A DNA stretch of 64,000 bases from Carettochelys insculpta (Eukaryota; Chordata; Testudines; Carettochelyidae), in the NCBI RefSeq assembly GCF_033958435.1, contig NC_134138.1, positions 26,876,598-26,940,597 on the forward strand, read 5' to 3'. The notes below the pieces were generated by a model. It saw nothing but the letters and a program-made list of their open reading frames with translations. It searched no databases and was not told the origin of the DNA. Numbering within the stretch: the first letter of the stretch is position 1; every line of letters begins with the position of its first letter. Below, piece by piece: positions 34,960 to 45,852 of the stretch. Made by a program: the position numbers and the translations under genes.

Positions 34960-37914
34960 GACAGGGGAGTACCAAGGAAAGTCAGGCTGTTTGGGCTAGA
35001 AAACCAGCTAGGAAGAATGTGAGCTCCTGGAGCGAAGGGAAGTGAAGCCAGCAGACCAGGGTGAAGGTCTGTATCTGGGAAATGGACAACCAGCATAAGG
35101 AAAAGTTGATGCACAGTCTGTGAAGCCCCTTTTACTCAGGAGCTCAGGCAGGGACTTCTTGAGCTGGAGGGGGTTTCCCTGAAACCCGTGGGAATAATTC
35201 ATTTGGGAGGAGGAGAAATCTCTTGGTTTAGTTGGATTCTTCCCTTTTCCTTCAAAGGGCTCATCTTTGTGTCGGCCTCGGGGCTAAATTCCCCGTTATT
35301 CAATCAAGTGGAGGAAGCCTGCAAGAGGAAACGGAGACTTCATTGTAACTTTGATGCTGAAATTGGAAAGTGGACTCTTGCGCTCCTTCCCCACCTTGTC
35401 CACTCCCTTAAAGGTATAGCTAGGCATTTTCAGATTAGCAAACCATCACAGCAGAGAGATGCTTCTTTAAAGTTCTTGTCATGAAACTCTTGACTGACTC
35501 AGACTGTCTGAATTCAGCTAGCAAACGAAGCTTTATTGTGTAGCTGATGACACAGAAGTCTATACTTTAAAGTAAATAATTCAATATAATTTATTGAAGG
35601 CGGATATTGACAAGTAGTCTAGTGCCAAGATTAATCCACAGAAGAAAGCGAAATAGCACAGGCATATATAATTGGGATGGGTATTTGAATCTTTTTTTTT
35701 TTTTACCTTAAGTGTCCCCTATCAAAGAACTTTTTCAAAACAAAGCCAAACACACTTAGGGGGAGAGGGTGAAGACATATAGTTAGTCTGAGTGAGGATT
35801 TTGCTCATAAATTAAAAGAAACCTTTATCACAGTGAATTATGTTCATAATGTTTATTGGAACCCACTTTTATGTACTTGTAAGGCAGCACTGGCAAATGC
35901 AGTTCTTCTTTGACATACTTCTTGTTCCTTGACATGCTGTTTCATCAACTACATGCACCAAATACGATTCCAATTTTTTGTTGCCCCTTGTTTGTTGGAC
36001 CGTTGAACCTGCATAAATGAAGGCACTTGGCCAACCATATGGTAACAATAACATCAGCATTACAGGGGAAGAAGATCAAGAGTCATATATACATTAGGTA
36101 ATATGGAGTGCATTTGTACAATTTTTGAAGAATATCAATATTCTGTTTTCTTCTATGATATACGTGTTCTCTGGATTGATAAAATGAGGTCAGATCCAAG
36201 ATGCATTATATTAAAAGTACTCTTCAAAAGAACTTTTTTCTTTTACCTGTTCCAAATTTTGATTTTGCGTATAACTTTACAAAGATTACTGCAAATTGGA
36301 AACTGATTGTATTTGCATAGAGAACATGTTGTTTTCTTCTCAGTAAAGCCATTGAAGTTAAGCGCCAAATATAAAAGTGTATCTAGTGTTCAAGGTTGAT
36401 GAGCTAGAAATTAGGACAGCAGGTAGGGCTGGAAATTTTGCTCTGCTTTATGTTGCAGACAATCTTGCACTGACTTCAGAATACGCTGTTTATATGAATA
36501 ATCTGCTATTCAGTGGAGATAACTAAGAATTGTAGTGTTAGGAAAAACAGTATCCCACTTTAAGTCTGGTCAGTATTTTTGCTGAAAACTTTCGACAAGA
36601 TAAAAAGAAATATGTGAAAAGACTTGCAAAAATATTTTACCATTTTTCAATCCAGCTCTAATCCCAGTGAAACAGACTGAAGCAGCCAAGTAATACCTCT
36701 TTTCAGATCTACTTGTGCCTGAGTCCTCAGATGGTTTGACATACACGTATTGTAGGATTGCATTGGTAAACTGTGGTTTATCACACAACAGTTATATGGA
36801 CTGAAGAGTTGGAATGATAGCCACAAGTTGCTTTCACAGGTGATCCTACCAGAAGTGGATCTGAAATCTTGTAGAAATTTATGCAGTAATGCAAGTGAAG
36901 CAACTGCAGCCTGTACGGCAAAGGAGGAGATGCTTCCTTTGAAATCATATGGGATTCAATGATAGGGAAAACTACTTTCTTCAAATGTCCCTGTCAGTAA
37001 AAAAAAAAAAAAAAAAACAACAAAAAAAACCACTCACATGAAAACTATGGACAATTTTCAAACCTGGGCACTCAATTAAACTCCTAATCTATATACATAG
37101 TTAGGTTGTAAATTTATATGTATATAACAAGAAACATTTAGGATTCTAAATGTCAGTTTATTGATACTTTTCAAAATCTCAAACCATGACAAAATGAAAG
37201 GAAATGGTCGTGTTTTTGACCAACTCTATTAATAAAGGGGTTTAGAGGCATAATTTCAGGAAGCCCAATGTTGCTGCTAAATAGGACTGAGTGTTGAGAG
37301 AAGGAGTCAAACTATAGTGGAATCACCACAGACAGCTTCTAAGGCTACCACAAAAGACCAAGTACATGTGAGGAGACAGTGATTCTGAATTTTAATTACA
37401 GTAACTTTTTAATTAATATCCTACTTTAATGACAATAACCTTTGACATACCAATTCCAGTATGTCCTGGAGATTCCCCTCATAATTAAATATTCACATGG
37501 TATCTAATGTGATAGAGCTGCTGGGAATTTCAGTGGGAAGATTTCCCCTAGTAAAGACTTATTTTCTGTCCTATAATCAACTGAAGCCCACGTGACTATT
37601 TAGATAACAGGGAAGTGTGGCAAGTTTGGGACACAGTAGAGGGCCATATCACACGTGAAACTCTGTATTTTCTCCTCTGAGAAAAACTGGGTTGTTAATA
37701 CTTTGCTGGTGTGCAAACACTTTTTGGTGGTAAAGTAAAAGCTATCCCTCAGACATCATCCCATATGCCTGACTAGCATAGGTGACTTGTGGTAGCACTT
37801 GGGAGGTACACCAACTCCTTGTGCTTCCCCCTGCCCAAAAAAAAATTTTTTTAATTGTTAAATTGGGTCCCGTTCCTGCACCGCCTTTCCTGCAGGCACC
37901 AGTCAGACTGCTGA
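34960..37914. other. Unassigned AT-rich 3-kb stretch
   Basis: No gene seen. A T-run occurs near 35692-35704 and a long A-rich run at 36999-37029. Open frames are short and lack motifs. Confidence 0.4.
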
Positions 37915-38160
37915 TGTTCCAGAGGGGGCCTTCTGTTGACAGACAGGGATTTCAGAACACCGGGCAGCACTGTCTGCTGTGCTTCTGGTTGGCCATTTTG
38001 TCGCACGCGTGGCCAGGCAGTTTGGCCGCTCTCTGTTGACAGAGCAGATCGCTCTTCTGATCTGCTTTGCAGTCTGGCTGCAATCTGTTGACAGAAGTTT
38101 TGTTGGAAGAGATCGTCCAACAGAAGTTCTGTCAACAGGTGGCTCTAGGGTGCACATAGC
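37915..38160 (+). mobile_element. MITE fragment, TTGTTGACAAAA family
   Basis: It matches the right half of 11390-11805 ('gttggccattttgtcgc', 'ctctctgttgacagagcaga', 'tctgtcaacaggtggctcta') and ends in 'gtgcacatagcc' followed by TAA. The left half is absent. Confidence 0.7.
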
Positions 38161-38163
38161 CTA

Positions 38164-38979
38164 AGGCAGAATTCCAATCTACTCCAACTTGTGTCACTGG
38201 TTGGCTGGAACCAGAGATGGGGAAAGAATATGTATTCAGCACTTCATACTTTCAGCTGAGAATTACTTAGAGACTGATGTACATAAGTCACAGCAGAGAG
38301 GGAGCTAGAAGCAAAAAGTGACTGACAGATGATGAATGAGTGGCTAGTGAGACAGAGTGGCACAGTGAGCAGCCACCAGGACACTAGATACAGAAATGCA
38401 ATGAGCGACCAGCTTGGTGGCTGTCAGAGAGGCTTGGTCAGAGCAATGAGCAGCAGGCCAGCAGAGATGGGTGGCAAGCAAGTGCCCAAACAGTGAAGTG
38501 AATAAGGTGCCTCTTTACCTCTCCTCCACCCATCTGAACTTTGCAGATGCATCTCTGAATTCTTGGCCTGCACTGCCCAATGACAGCAACTGTGAGTGGG
38601 ATTCAGAGAAGGGTTGGGCACATGAAGTAAGCTTTTGGACTGAAGAACATGAGGGGAGAGGACGCTGCCCAAACTCCTTAGGAGTAGGCTGTTAGCTCTT
38701 GGATTATATTTATTCACCCTGTTTGTGGTGTTTTCCCAAATTAAAGCTGTTACTTTCTTCCTTTTAATAAAAATGGGGAAGTATCACCTCTCAGAGGCAT
38801 CGAGGGGTGGTATGCAATTTCCCCAGGTCACTGAGCGGCAGCTTCAGCTGGTTTTGTGTTGTATTGATGGAAAAAAGGTCTAGTTATTGAACCCTGGGTG
38901 CTGCTGGCTCCACCTGGCATAAGATTTACAATTGTAAATGTTTTAGTGCATGGACTGTCTTGAGCTGTGTTCCTATAGA
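38164..38979. other. No gene seen
   Basis: Mixed sequence without recognised genes or repeats. Confidence 0.4.
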
Positions 38980-38987
38980 AGCTAGAC

Positions 38988-39761
38988 TGGGGTTGGCAAC
39001 CTGAGGCTCTGGAGATGTATGTGGCTCTTTAAAGCAGCCATTTGTGGCTCCAAGCACTGCCACCGCTAATTTCTCTTGTGGCTCCAGAGGTTGCAACTGC
39101 TTAAAGAAAAAAAACTTAGTTCAGTTGCCTGTTGTTAAACCAACTGAATTTAGTTGGTTTTTTTTTTTTTTTTTTTTTGTTTAAGTAGCAGCAGAAGAGG
39201 AGCAGCAAGAAAAGACAAAAGCCACAGCAGGGCAGGGAGCCATGGAAGAGAAATCTATCAGGGCAGGGAGCTGCCCACACTGCAGATGGGGGAGGTGCAC
39301 AAGAGAGCTGGGGGGAGGGGAGGTTGTGTTTGCCCCTGCCAGAGCTGCACAGCCAGACGAGAAGGAGTTGGCGGCAGAGGCAGCAGAGGACCTGCATGCA
39401 CTGAGGCAAGTTAATCCTGGGGATGGGGCTCATAGGGGTTAATCCTGGGCAGTGGGGTTTGGGGCTGAGAGGGGTTAAGCCTGGGAATGGTGGGGGGCAG
39501 GTTTTCAGGATGAGAGGAAAAGCTTGGGGATGGGGTGGATTTGGGGGATGAGGCACATAAAGCCTGGAGATGGGGGTAACTTTCCAACTGGCACAAATCA
39601 TTGTGTGTGCACTGTTCTTAAAATAGGGGTGACAAAAAGTACAGTTTGATGTTATTTATTAAAGATTGACTCATTCACATGCATTGCAGCTCTCAGGGGA
39701 TTGATTTTTGTAACTGAATTTGAAAAAAATGGCTTCTTGCTACTTCAGTTGCAGACCCCTG
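38988..39761. mobile_element. hAT-type nonautonomous element, 8-bp target duplication
   Basis: The ends 'tggggttggcaacctgaggctc' and 'gttgcagacccctg' are the inverted CAGGGGT-type termini of hAT/Charlie elements. They are flanked by agctagac on both sides (38980-38987 and 39762-39769). Eight-base duplications are diagnostic of hAT. The interior includes a long T run (39159-39178) and a GC-rich segment with only spurious open frames. No transposase. Confidence 0.8.
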
Positions 39762-39769
39762 AGCTAGAC

Positions 39770-40339
39770 CATTCTGCATTCCATAACATTGCTATTTATT
39801 AATCTTGTTTAAGTTTGTTTTCTTATTGTCCAGGAGTTTAAGAAATTCAGTATCAAAGCATTGTGTCTAATCTGTGACTATATTTACTGTTAAATCTTGT
39901 ACCAGCTGTATATCTTGTATTTATTGTGTAACCCTTCTATTAATGCCAGATGCCTGCCAGAAGGGCTGGATTCAACTCCTGTGGGGTTTTCCTGTCAAGG
40001 ATACAACCAACCGGCTCGAGCCCCCACCCAGTGGCCTGGGACAATTTCACCCCTGTGCTGGGTGCCGCCTGCAAGGCGGTTCTCTCCCCCTCCTCACAAG
40101 CACAAGGTCTGAGATAGAAATGGCTTGTTTAATGACCATAACCTACCCCAAGGTTACAGTGACAGATGCAGTATATCTAAGCAAAGAAGAGACAAACCCC
40201 TTTACCAAGATACCATCCCAATATGCAGTAGAACCAAGTCTCTTGCTGGGGCTTTTGGCCCTTTACCCCATACACAGTTACAGCGGTGCAGTCCCAAACC
40301 CAGAGTCCACAGGTATATCACCAGGGCAGTACTAGCTGT
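39770..40339. other. Possible old LTR-like segment, no gene
   Basis: A stretch with 'ccagtggcctgggacaatttc' and C-rich surroundings leading into a minisatellite. The 153-codon frame at 39874-40335 lacks any motif. Confidence 0.3.
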
Positions 40340-40660
40340 CCACTTGTCTGCAGCCTCCCCCTTGCTGCCACCGCCCGCCGGTCTGCCGCCGCTCCTTCAG
40401 CCGGCCGCCCGCCGGTCCGCTGCCGCTCCTCCTGCCGGCCGCCCGCCGGTCCGCCATCATCCGCCGCTCCTCCTACCAGTCACCATCATCCGCCGGTCCT
40501 CCTACTGGCCTCCCACCAGTCTGCTGCCACTCTTCCTACCCAGCCGCCCAGCAGTCGCTGTCGCTCCTACCCGCCTCCCGCCACCTGCTGTAATCCACCG
40601 CCACTCCTACCAGCTGCCCACTGGTCCACCACCACTCCTACCCCACTGCTTGGGATTGCC
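40340..40660 (+). repeat. GC-rich degenerate minisatellite
   Basis: Irregular tandem units of roughly 30-45 bp built on 'ccgccgctcctcctgccgg' and 'ccgcccgccggtccgc'. Units become more diverged towards the 3' side. The repeat leaves all three forward frames open for long stretches, giving proline/arginine-rich translations that should not be taken as proteins. Confidence 0.75.
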
Positions 40661-41110
40661 CTGCGGTAGAACCCAGTGATTTCAGCTCTGCATGGCCCCA
40701 GCTGCCACCCTGTGATTTAAGCTCTTGATAGCTCCAGGGAAGTTTCACCAACACCCTTGTATTCAGCTCTATCTTTCTAGAGGTGGGGAGGGTTAGTCAA
40801 GCCAGTCTCATAGCTATATGGCCAAGGCATAGGCAGGGTTAAGACACTCAACAACACAGCTCAACCAGTACCACTCCCCTTCTCCTTTACAATGCTTTAA
40901 ACCAGGGAGCCCTGTGTAATCAATGTCTTATGCAGCTATGACGACTGCCCTGTCCCCCACAACAACCCAGAGCACTGGTGAGATCTCACAACTCCCACAC
41001 TAAGTGTCAGCTTAATTGTGATTTACAACTACATGTTTACAGTAGACCAAATCTCATGGCTTACTTGCTACCCATTAGGCTTTGCCTGAAAAGGTATCAC
41101 ACATGCACAC
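40661..41110. other. No gene seen
   Basis: Mixed sequence without recognised features. Confidence 0.4.
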
Positions 41111-41243
41111 CTTTGCATTCTCATGCAAATGATTTCTGGGAGACACATTCCTCCCAGCCTCAGTATCACACCTGCAGCCCTTTGCATTCTCATGCAGATG
41201 ACCTCTGGGAGACACATTCCTCCCAGCCTCCAGCAGCATTGCG
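41111..41243 (+). repeat. Two-copy 69-bp tandem duplication
   Basis: 'ctttgcattctcatgca' through 'gagacacattcctcccagcc' occurs at about 41111-41163 and again from 41180. The period is 69 bp, with few differences. Confidence 0.85.
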
Positions 41244-41849
41244 TTCCAGCTGCCGCATTCCCTACAATTGCATTCCATCTGTCACTGCACGTTCCTACCC
41301 ACATGCTAACATACACATCAAGCTTGCATGGAACTGAGAATCCCACCTCATGTGCGATTTAAATGGTCAAAAAAGCCATCTGTGAGGGACTTCAGAAAAA
41401 GAGGGACTATGGTTTTTTGCCAGTAAGTCACAAAGTCTCGTGCTCCTTTCAACTTGCACTTACCTTAAAGGATGTTTCACCACAAACATATTCAGCGTAA
41501 CTTTCACAACTACCCTGTAATTCCCATTTTAGTTCAGAGAAATTCATCTATCCTGTTTCTTGTCTTCACTTTTGCAGCTGATTGCTGTTGGGAGCGAAGA
41601 AGGGCCAGGCCAACTTGCATTATGATCAAGTCAGCTGTTCTTGGGCTAAGCGGTTTTTGACAAATTGGCATCATTACATGGTTGCAAGCATCATGCCAGT
41701 CATCTCTTGGCTCCCTTTGGAAATGTGGTCTTATGCTCCCAAAGGAGATTTATGTTAGAGCTGGGGAGATTAATATTATAGACTCCATTTGCTTCTGCCG
41801 CTGCCTCCTTTTTGTAGCAAAGGCAAGAACGTTGATTGGTGGATCCAAG
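41244..41849. other. No gene seen
   Basis: AT-rich sequence without recognised features. Confidence 0.4.
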
Positions 41850-41851
41850 TA

Positions 41852-42390
41852 CAGGGGGTCCTTGTTATAAGTCCGGGTTACGTTCCTCAATAATGCAACT
41901 TATAGTGAAATGACTTATGAAGGGGAATTAATATCCATAAGAAATAATATAATTAACTTGAGATATGTTCACAACACATACAGTTTACACACATGTGGTA
42001 CATATAATGTACCTATAATCCACAAAAAACCCAATAGATAGAAAGCTAGAAAGAAAAAAGGTAAGCCGGCTGGCTCTCTGCCAGTACCCATCCCCTCTCC
42101 GCAGACTCCCCACAATTCCCCACTGGCTCCGCACACCCACCCCCCACACCCGCTGCCCATGGCTCCCCACCGGTCCCCCATGACTTCAGGGCTCACTTCC
42201 AGGGTCCCTGCACTGCAGGGCCTGCCACCCAGCCATCAAAAAGTTCTGCTACATTCCTGGTGTTTGGTCCCTCAGCCCCTAAATGATGTAAGTGCAGATC
42301 AGTGCAACTTATAATGAATCTGCTTTCCTGAATTACTTAACGTATATGCAAATGACTCACAGTGAAGTGACTTATAATGAGGACCCCCAG
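41852..42390. mobile_element. pogo/Tigger-like element with TA target duplication
   Basis: The ends 'cagggggtccttgttataag' and 'cttataatgaggacccccag' form a strong inverted repeat beginning CAG. TA flanks both sides (41850-41851 and 42391-42392). Internal 'cttatagtgaaatgacttat' and 'cttataatgaatctg' repeat the terminal motif. It has no transposase. Confidence 0.85.
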
Positions 42391-42510
42391 TACTCCACAA
42401 CCGTACTCAATCTTCTCTACTAGCCTGCCTGGTCTGCTCTTCAGTGACCCAGAAGAAGCTTCCATAGTGGACAAACAAAAGGAGAGCAACTTGCTTGTAT
42501 AGACAAAATA

Positions 42511-43221
42511 GGCTACGTCTACATGTGAAGCCTACATCGAAGTAGCCTATTTCGATGTGGCGACATCGAAATAGGATATTTCGATGAATAACGTCTACAC
42601 GTCCTCCAGGGCTGGCAACGTCGATGTTCAACTTCGACGTTGCATGGCACCACATCGAAATAGGTGCTGCGAGGGTACGTCTACACGCCAAAGTACCACA
42701 CATCGAAATAAGGGTGCCAGGCACAGCTGCAGACAGGGTCACAGGGAGGACTCAACAGCAAGCCGCTCCCTTAAAGGGCCCCTCCCAGACACAGTTGCAC
42801 TAAACAACACAAGATCCACAGAGCTGACAACTGGTTGCAGACCCTGTGCCTGCAGCATGGATCCCCAGCTGCCGCAGAAGCAGCCAGAAGCCCTGGGCTA
42901 AGGGCTGCTGCCCACGGTGACCATAGAGCCCCGCAGGGGCTGGAGAGAGAGCATCTCTCAACCCCCCAGCTGATGGCCGCCATGGAGGACCCAGCAATTT
43001 CGACGTTGCGGGACGCGGATCGTCTACACGGTCCCTACTTCGACGTTGAAAGTCGAAGTAGGGCGCTATTCCGATCCCCTCATGAGGTTAGCGACTTCGA
43101 CGTCTCGCCGCCTAACGTCGAAGTTAACTTCGAAATAGCGCCCGACGCGTGTAGCCGCGACGGGCGCTATTTCAAAGTTAGTGCCGCTACTTCGAAGTAG
43201 CGTGCACGTGTAGACACAGCT
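42511..43221 (+). mobile_element. Harbinger-family deletion derivative C (711 bp, long class)
   Basis: Target duplication ATA (42508-42510 and 43222-43224). The transposase-side end comes first: 'ggctacgtctacatgtgaag'. The transposase start region (MDPQLPQ near 42857) follows, then directly the Myb-side end, finishing '...cacgtgtagacacagct'. It differs from copy D at only about 7 of 165 aligned bases at the right end; most of these changes are CpG transitions. Confidence 0.9.
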
Positions 43222-43224
43222 ATA

Positions 43225-43570
43225 GTGTCCCAAACGTGACCTCAACTAACCTCGGCAATGTGGCACTTCTCTAGTGCTGCAGTCTAGTAAAGTATTGGAT
43301 TGTGCCCAGGCCCTCCTGCACTGCTAATTACCACAGCCTCCTGTCAGAGTAAGCTATAAATCTTAAAAGCTGGCAAGTCTACTTCCTTTTTTAAAAAAAA
43401 AAAAAAATTTGGCACCATAGTGGTGTCTCCAAACAGCACAATGTTTTCCCAGAACAGATTCAATACATCTGACACTTCCTGGTGTGCTCCCCTACCAGTT
43501 AGCTTGCTTGTGATAAGTGGAACAGCAGTACAGTTTGACATTTTAAAGAGTAGAAACAGGGCCAGGTCCC
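43225..43570. other. Spacer, no gene seen
   Basis: AT-rich spacer with an A run near 43391-43406. Confidence 0.4.
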
Positions 43571-43573
43571 GAA

Positions 43574-44256
43574 GGCTACGTCTACACGTGAAGCCAACAT
43601 CGAAATAGGCTATTTCGATGAATAACATCTACACGTCCTCCAGGGCTGGCATCGTCGATGTTCAACTTCGACGTTGCGCGGCACCACATCGAAATAGGCG
43701 CTGTGAGGGTACGTCTACACGCCAAAGTAGCACACATCGAAATAAGGGTGCCAGGCACAGCTGCAGACAGGGTCACAGGGCGGACTCAACAGCAAGCCGC
43801 TCCCTTAAAGGGCCCCTCCCAGACACAGTTGCACTAAACACCACAAGATCCACAGAGCCGACAACTGGTTGCAGACCCTGTGCCTGCAGCATGGATCCCC
43901 AGTGGCCGCAGCAGCAGCCAGAAGCCCTGGGCTAAGGGCTGCTGCCCATGGTGACCATAGAGCCCCACAGGGGCTGGAGAGAGAGCATCTCTCAACCCCC
44001 CCAGCTGATGGCCGCCATGGAGGACCCGGCAATTTCGATGTTGCAGGACGCGGATCGTCTACACGGTCCCTACTTCGACGTTGAACGTCGAAGTAGGGCG
44101 CTATTCCTATCCCCTCATGGGGTTAGCGACTTCGACGTCTCGCCGCCTAACATCGAAGTTAACTTCGAAATAGCGCCCGACGTGTGTAGCCGCGACAGGC
44201 GCTATTTCGAAGTTAGTGCCGCTACTTCGAAGTAGTGTGCACGTGTAGACACAGCT
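43574..44256 (+). mobile_element. Harbinger-family deletion derivative D (683 bp, short class)
   Basis: Target duplication GAA (43571-43573 and 44257-44259). Same layout and orientation as copy C, but lacks the approximately 28-bp palindromic insert next to the left terminus, like copy A. Confidence 0.9.
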
Positions 44257-44259
44257 GAA

Positions 44260-44650
44260 ATGATGTAAACTGCCACAGCACCCCAGATTTCATAGAGTGA
44301 CACAGAGTTTTAAAACCTGGGGAGCTGGCCATTGAGTTTTAATCATGGTCAGATTTTACAGAGGTGGGGAGGGGAAGCTGGCTGCAAGTCCCAGAAGGGA
44401 CAGGGCCTCAGGCAGAAGGGGTGGGGCTTAGGCTAACATCCCCAAGACAGCTCTTCACTGCTACTAAGCACATACCTCCAGGGCCTGGTGCGGATTTAAA
44501 AGGCCCAGGGTTCCAACCACTGCTGATGCTGAGGTAGCAGCAGGTGGGGCTGGGAGCCCTGGCCCCTTTTAAAACCCTGGGCTTTAGGGGAGCTGCCCTC
44601 TTTGCTCCCCAGCCCCTCCTCCTGTTGGAAGCCCTGATGTCACAGCACAT
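44260..44650. other. Spacer, no gene seen
   Basis: GC-balanced spacer; nothing recognised. Confidence 0.4.
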
Positions 44651-44653
44651 TAA

Positions 44654-45364
44654 AGCCGTGTCTACACGTGCACGCTACTTCGAAGTAGCGGCACTAACTT
44701 CGAAATAGCGCCCGTCATGGCTACACGTGTTGGGCGCTATTTCGATGTTAACATCGACGTTAGGCGGCGAGACATCGAAGCCGCTAACCCCATGAGGGGA
44801 TCGGAATAGCGCCTTACGTCGAAGTTGAACGTCGAAGTAGGGCACGTGTAGACGATCCGCGTCCCGCAACATCAAAATAGCGGGGTCCGCCATAGTGGCC
44901 ATCAGCTGAGGGGTTGAGAGATGCTCTCTCTCCAGCCCCTGTGGGGCTCTATGGTCACCGTGGGCAGCAGCCCTTAGCCCAGGGCTTCTGGCTGCTGCTG
45001 CGGCAGCTGGGGATCCATGCTGCATGCACAGGGTCTGCAACCAGTTGTCGGCTCTGTGGATCTTGTGTTGTTTAGTGCAACTGTGTCTGGGAGGGGCCCT
45101 TTAAGGGAGTGGCTTGCTGTTGAGTCCGCCCTGTGACCCTGTCTGCAGCTGTGCCTGGCACCCTTATTTCGATGTGTGCTACTTTGGCGTGTAGACGTTC
45201 CCTCGCAGCGCCTATTTCGATGTGGTGCTGCGCAACGTCGATGTTGAACGTCGACGTTGCCAGCCCTGGAGGACGTGTAGACGTTATTCATCGAAATAGC
45301 CTATTTCGATTTCGCTACATCGAAATAAGCTACTTCGATGTAGGCTTCACATGTAGACGTAGCT
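44654..45364 (-). mobile_element. Harbinger-family deletion derivative E (711 bp, long class)
   Basis: Target duplication TAA (44651-44653 and 45365-45367), the canonical Harbinger target. Minus orientation; long class, as copies B and C. The palindrome gctacttcgaagtagc lies just inside the left terminus at 44683-44698. Confidence 0.9.
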
Positions 45365-45367
45365 TAA

Positions 45368-45852
45368 AAGTTCTATACTGTGCTTTGATCAAACCCACTT
45401 TGAAATGGAAATAAATTAATTGTGCTAGATGTGACAAAAGCCCCTCTTACCTTGACCACAGCCAGGTTCAGTTCCTCACCCTTTCCCACAGGGGCTAGGG
45501 TTTGCAACGTGTCTCTGTGGTAGGGAGCCCAGCCCAGCCCCTCCTCCTGGGACTCTATCACACCATTTCTGAGCTGCAGCTGGTCTGCCTCCCTCTCAGG
45601 CTTCTGCTCTTCTTGCTCTCTGTTCCTCCTCCTCCACCCTCCTCTGCTGCTCTCCTCCCCTTCTTCCACCTGCGGAGGGTTTTTAAAGGTCTCTTATCAA
45701 GCCAGTAGTGGAGTCATCTGTCCCCAATTTGGCTAAGCCAGCTCCCAGCCAGCAGCCTGTACTTGTACTTAGCAGGTTCATCTGCCTGTTTGGGCTGCCG
45801 TTCTCTCCCTCCGAAGGAGCCCCCTGACCTGGCCCTGCGACATAGGGAACTT
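45368..45852. other. No gene seen
   Basis: C/T-rich sequence, possibly an old LTR fragment; no defined ends. Confidence 0.35.

Noticed and set aside
40125..40679. Proline/arginine-rich frames of up to 184 codons
   Set aside because: Translation of the GC-rich minisatellite; several frames are open at once.
42584..42901. A 105-codon open frame found in nearly every short Harbinger copy (also on the minus strand at 26717-26400, 29304-28987, 45291-44974)
   Set aside because: It is conserved only because the copies are nearly identical DNA. It spans the terminal region and the transposase leader, and its end overlaps the MDPQ start in the same frame. No domain or codon signature.
42835..43200. 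A 121-codon open frame in the right half of each short copy
   Set aside because: It crosses the deletion junction and the terminal palindromes; a by-product of stop-poor TTCGAA-rich repeats.
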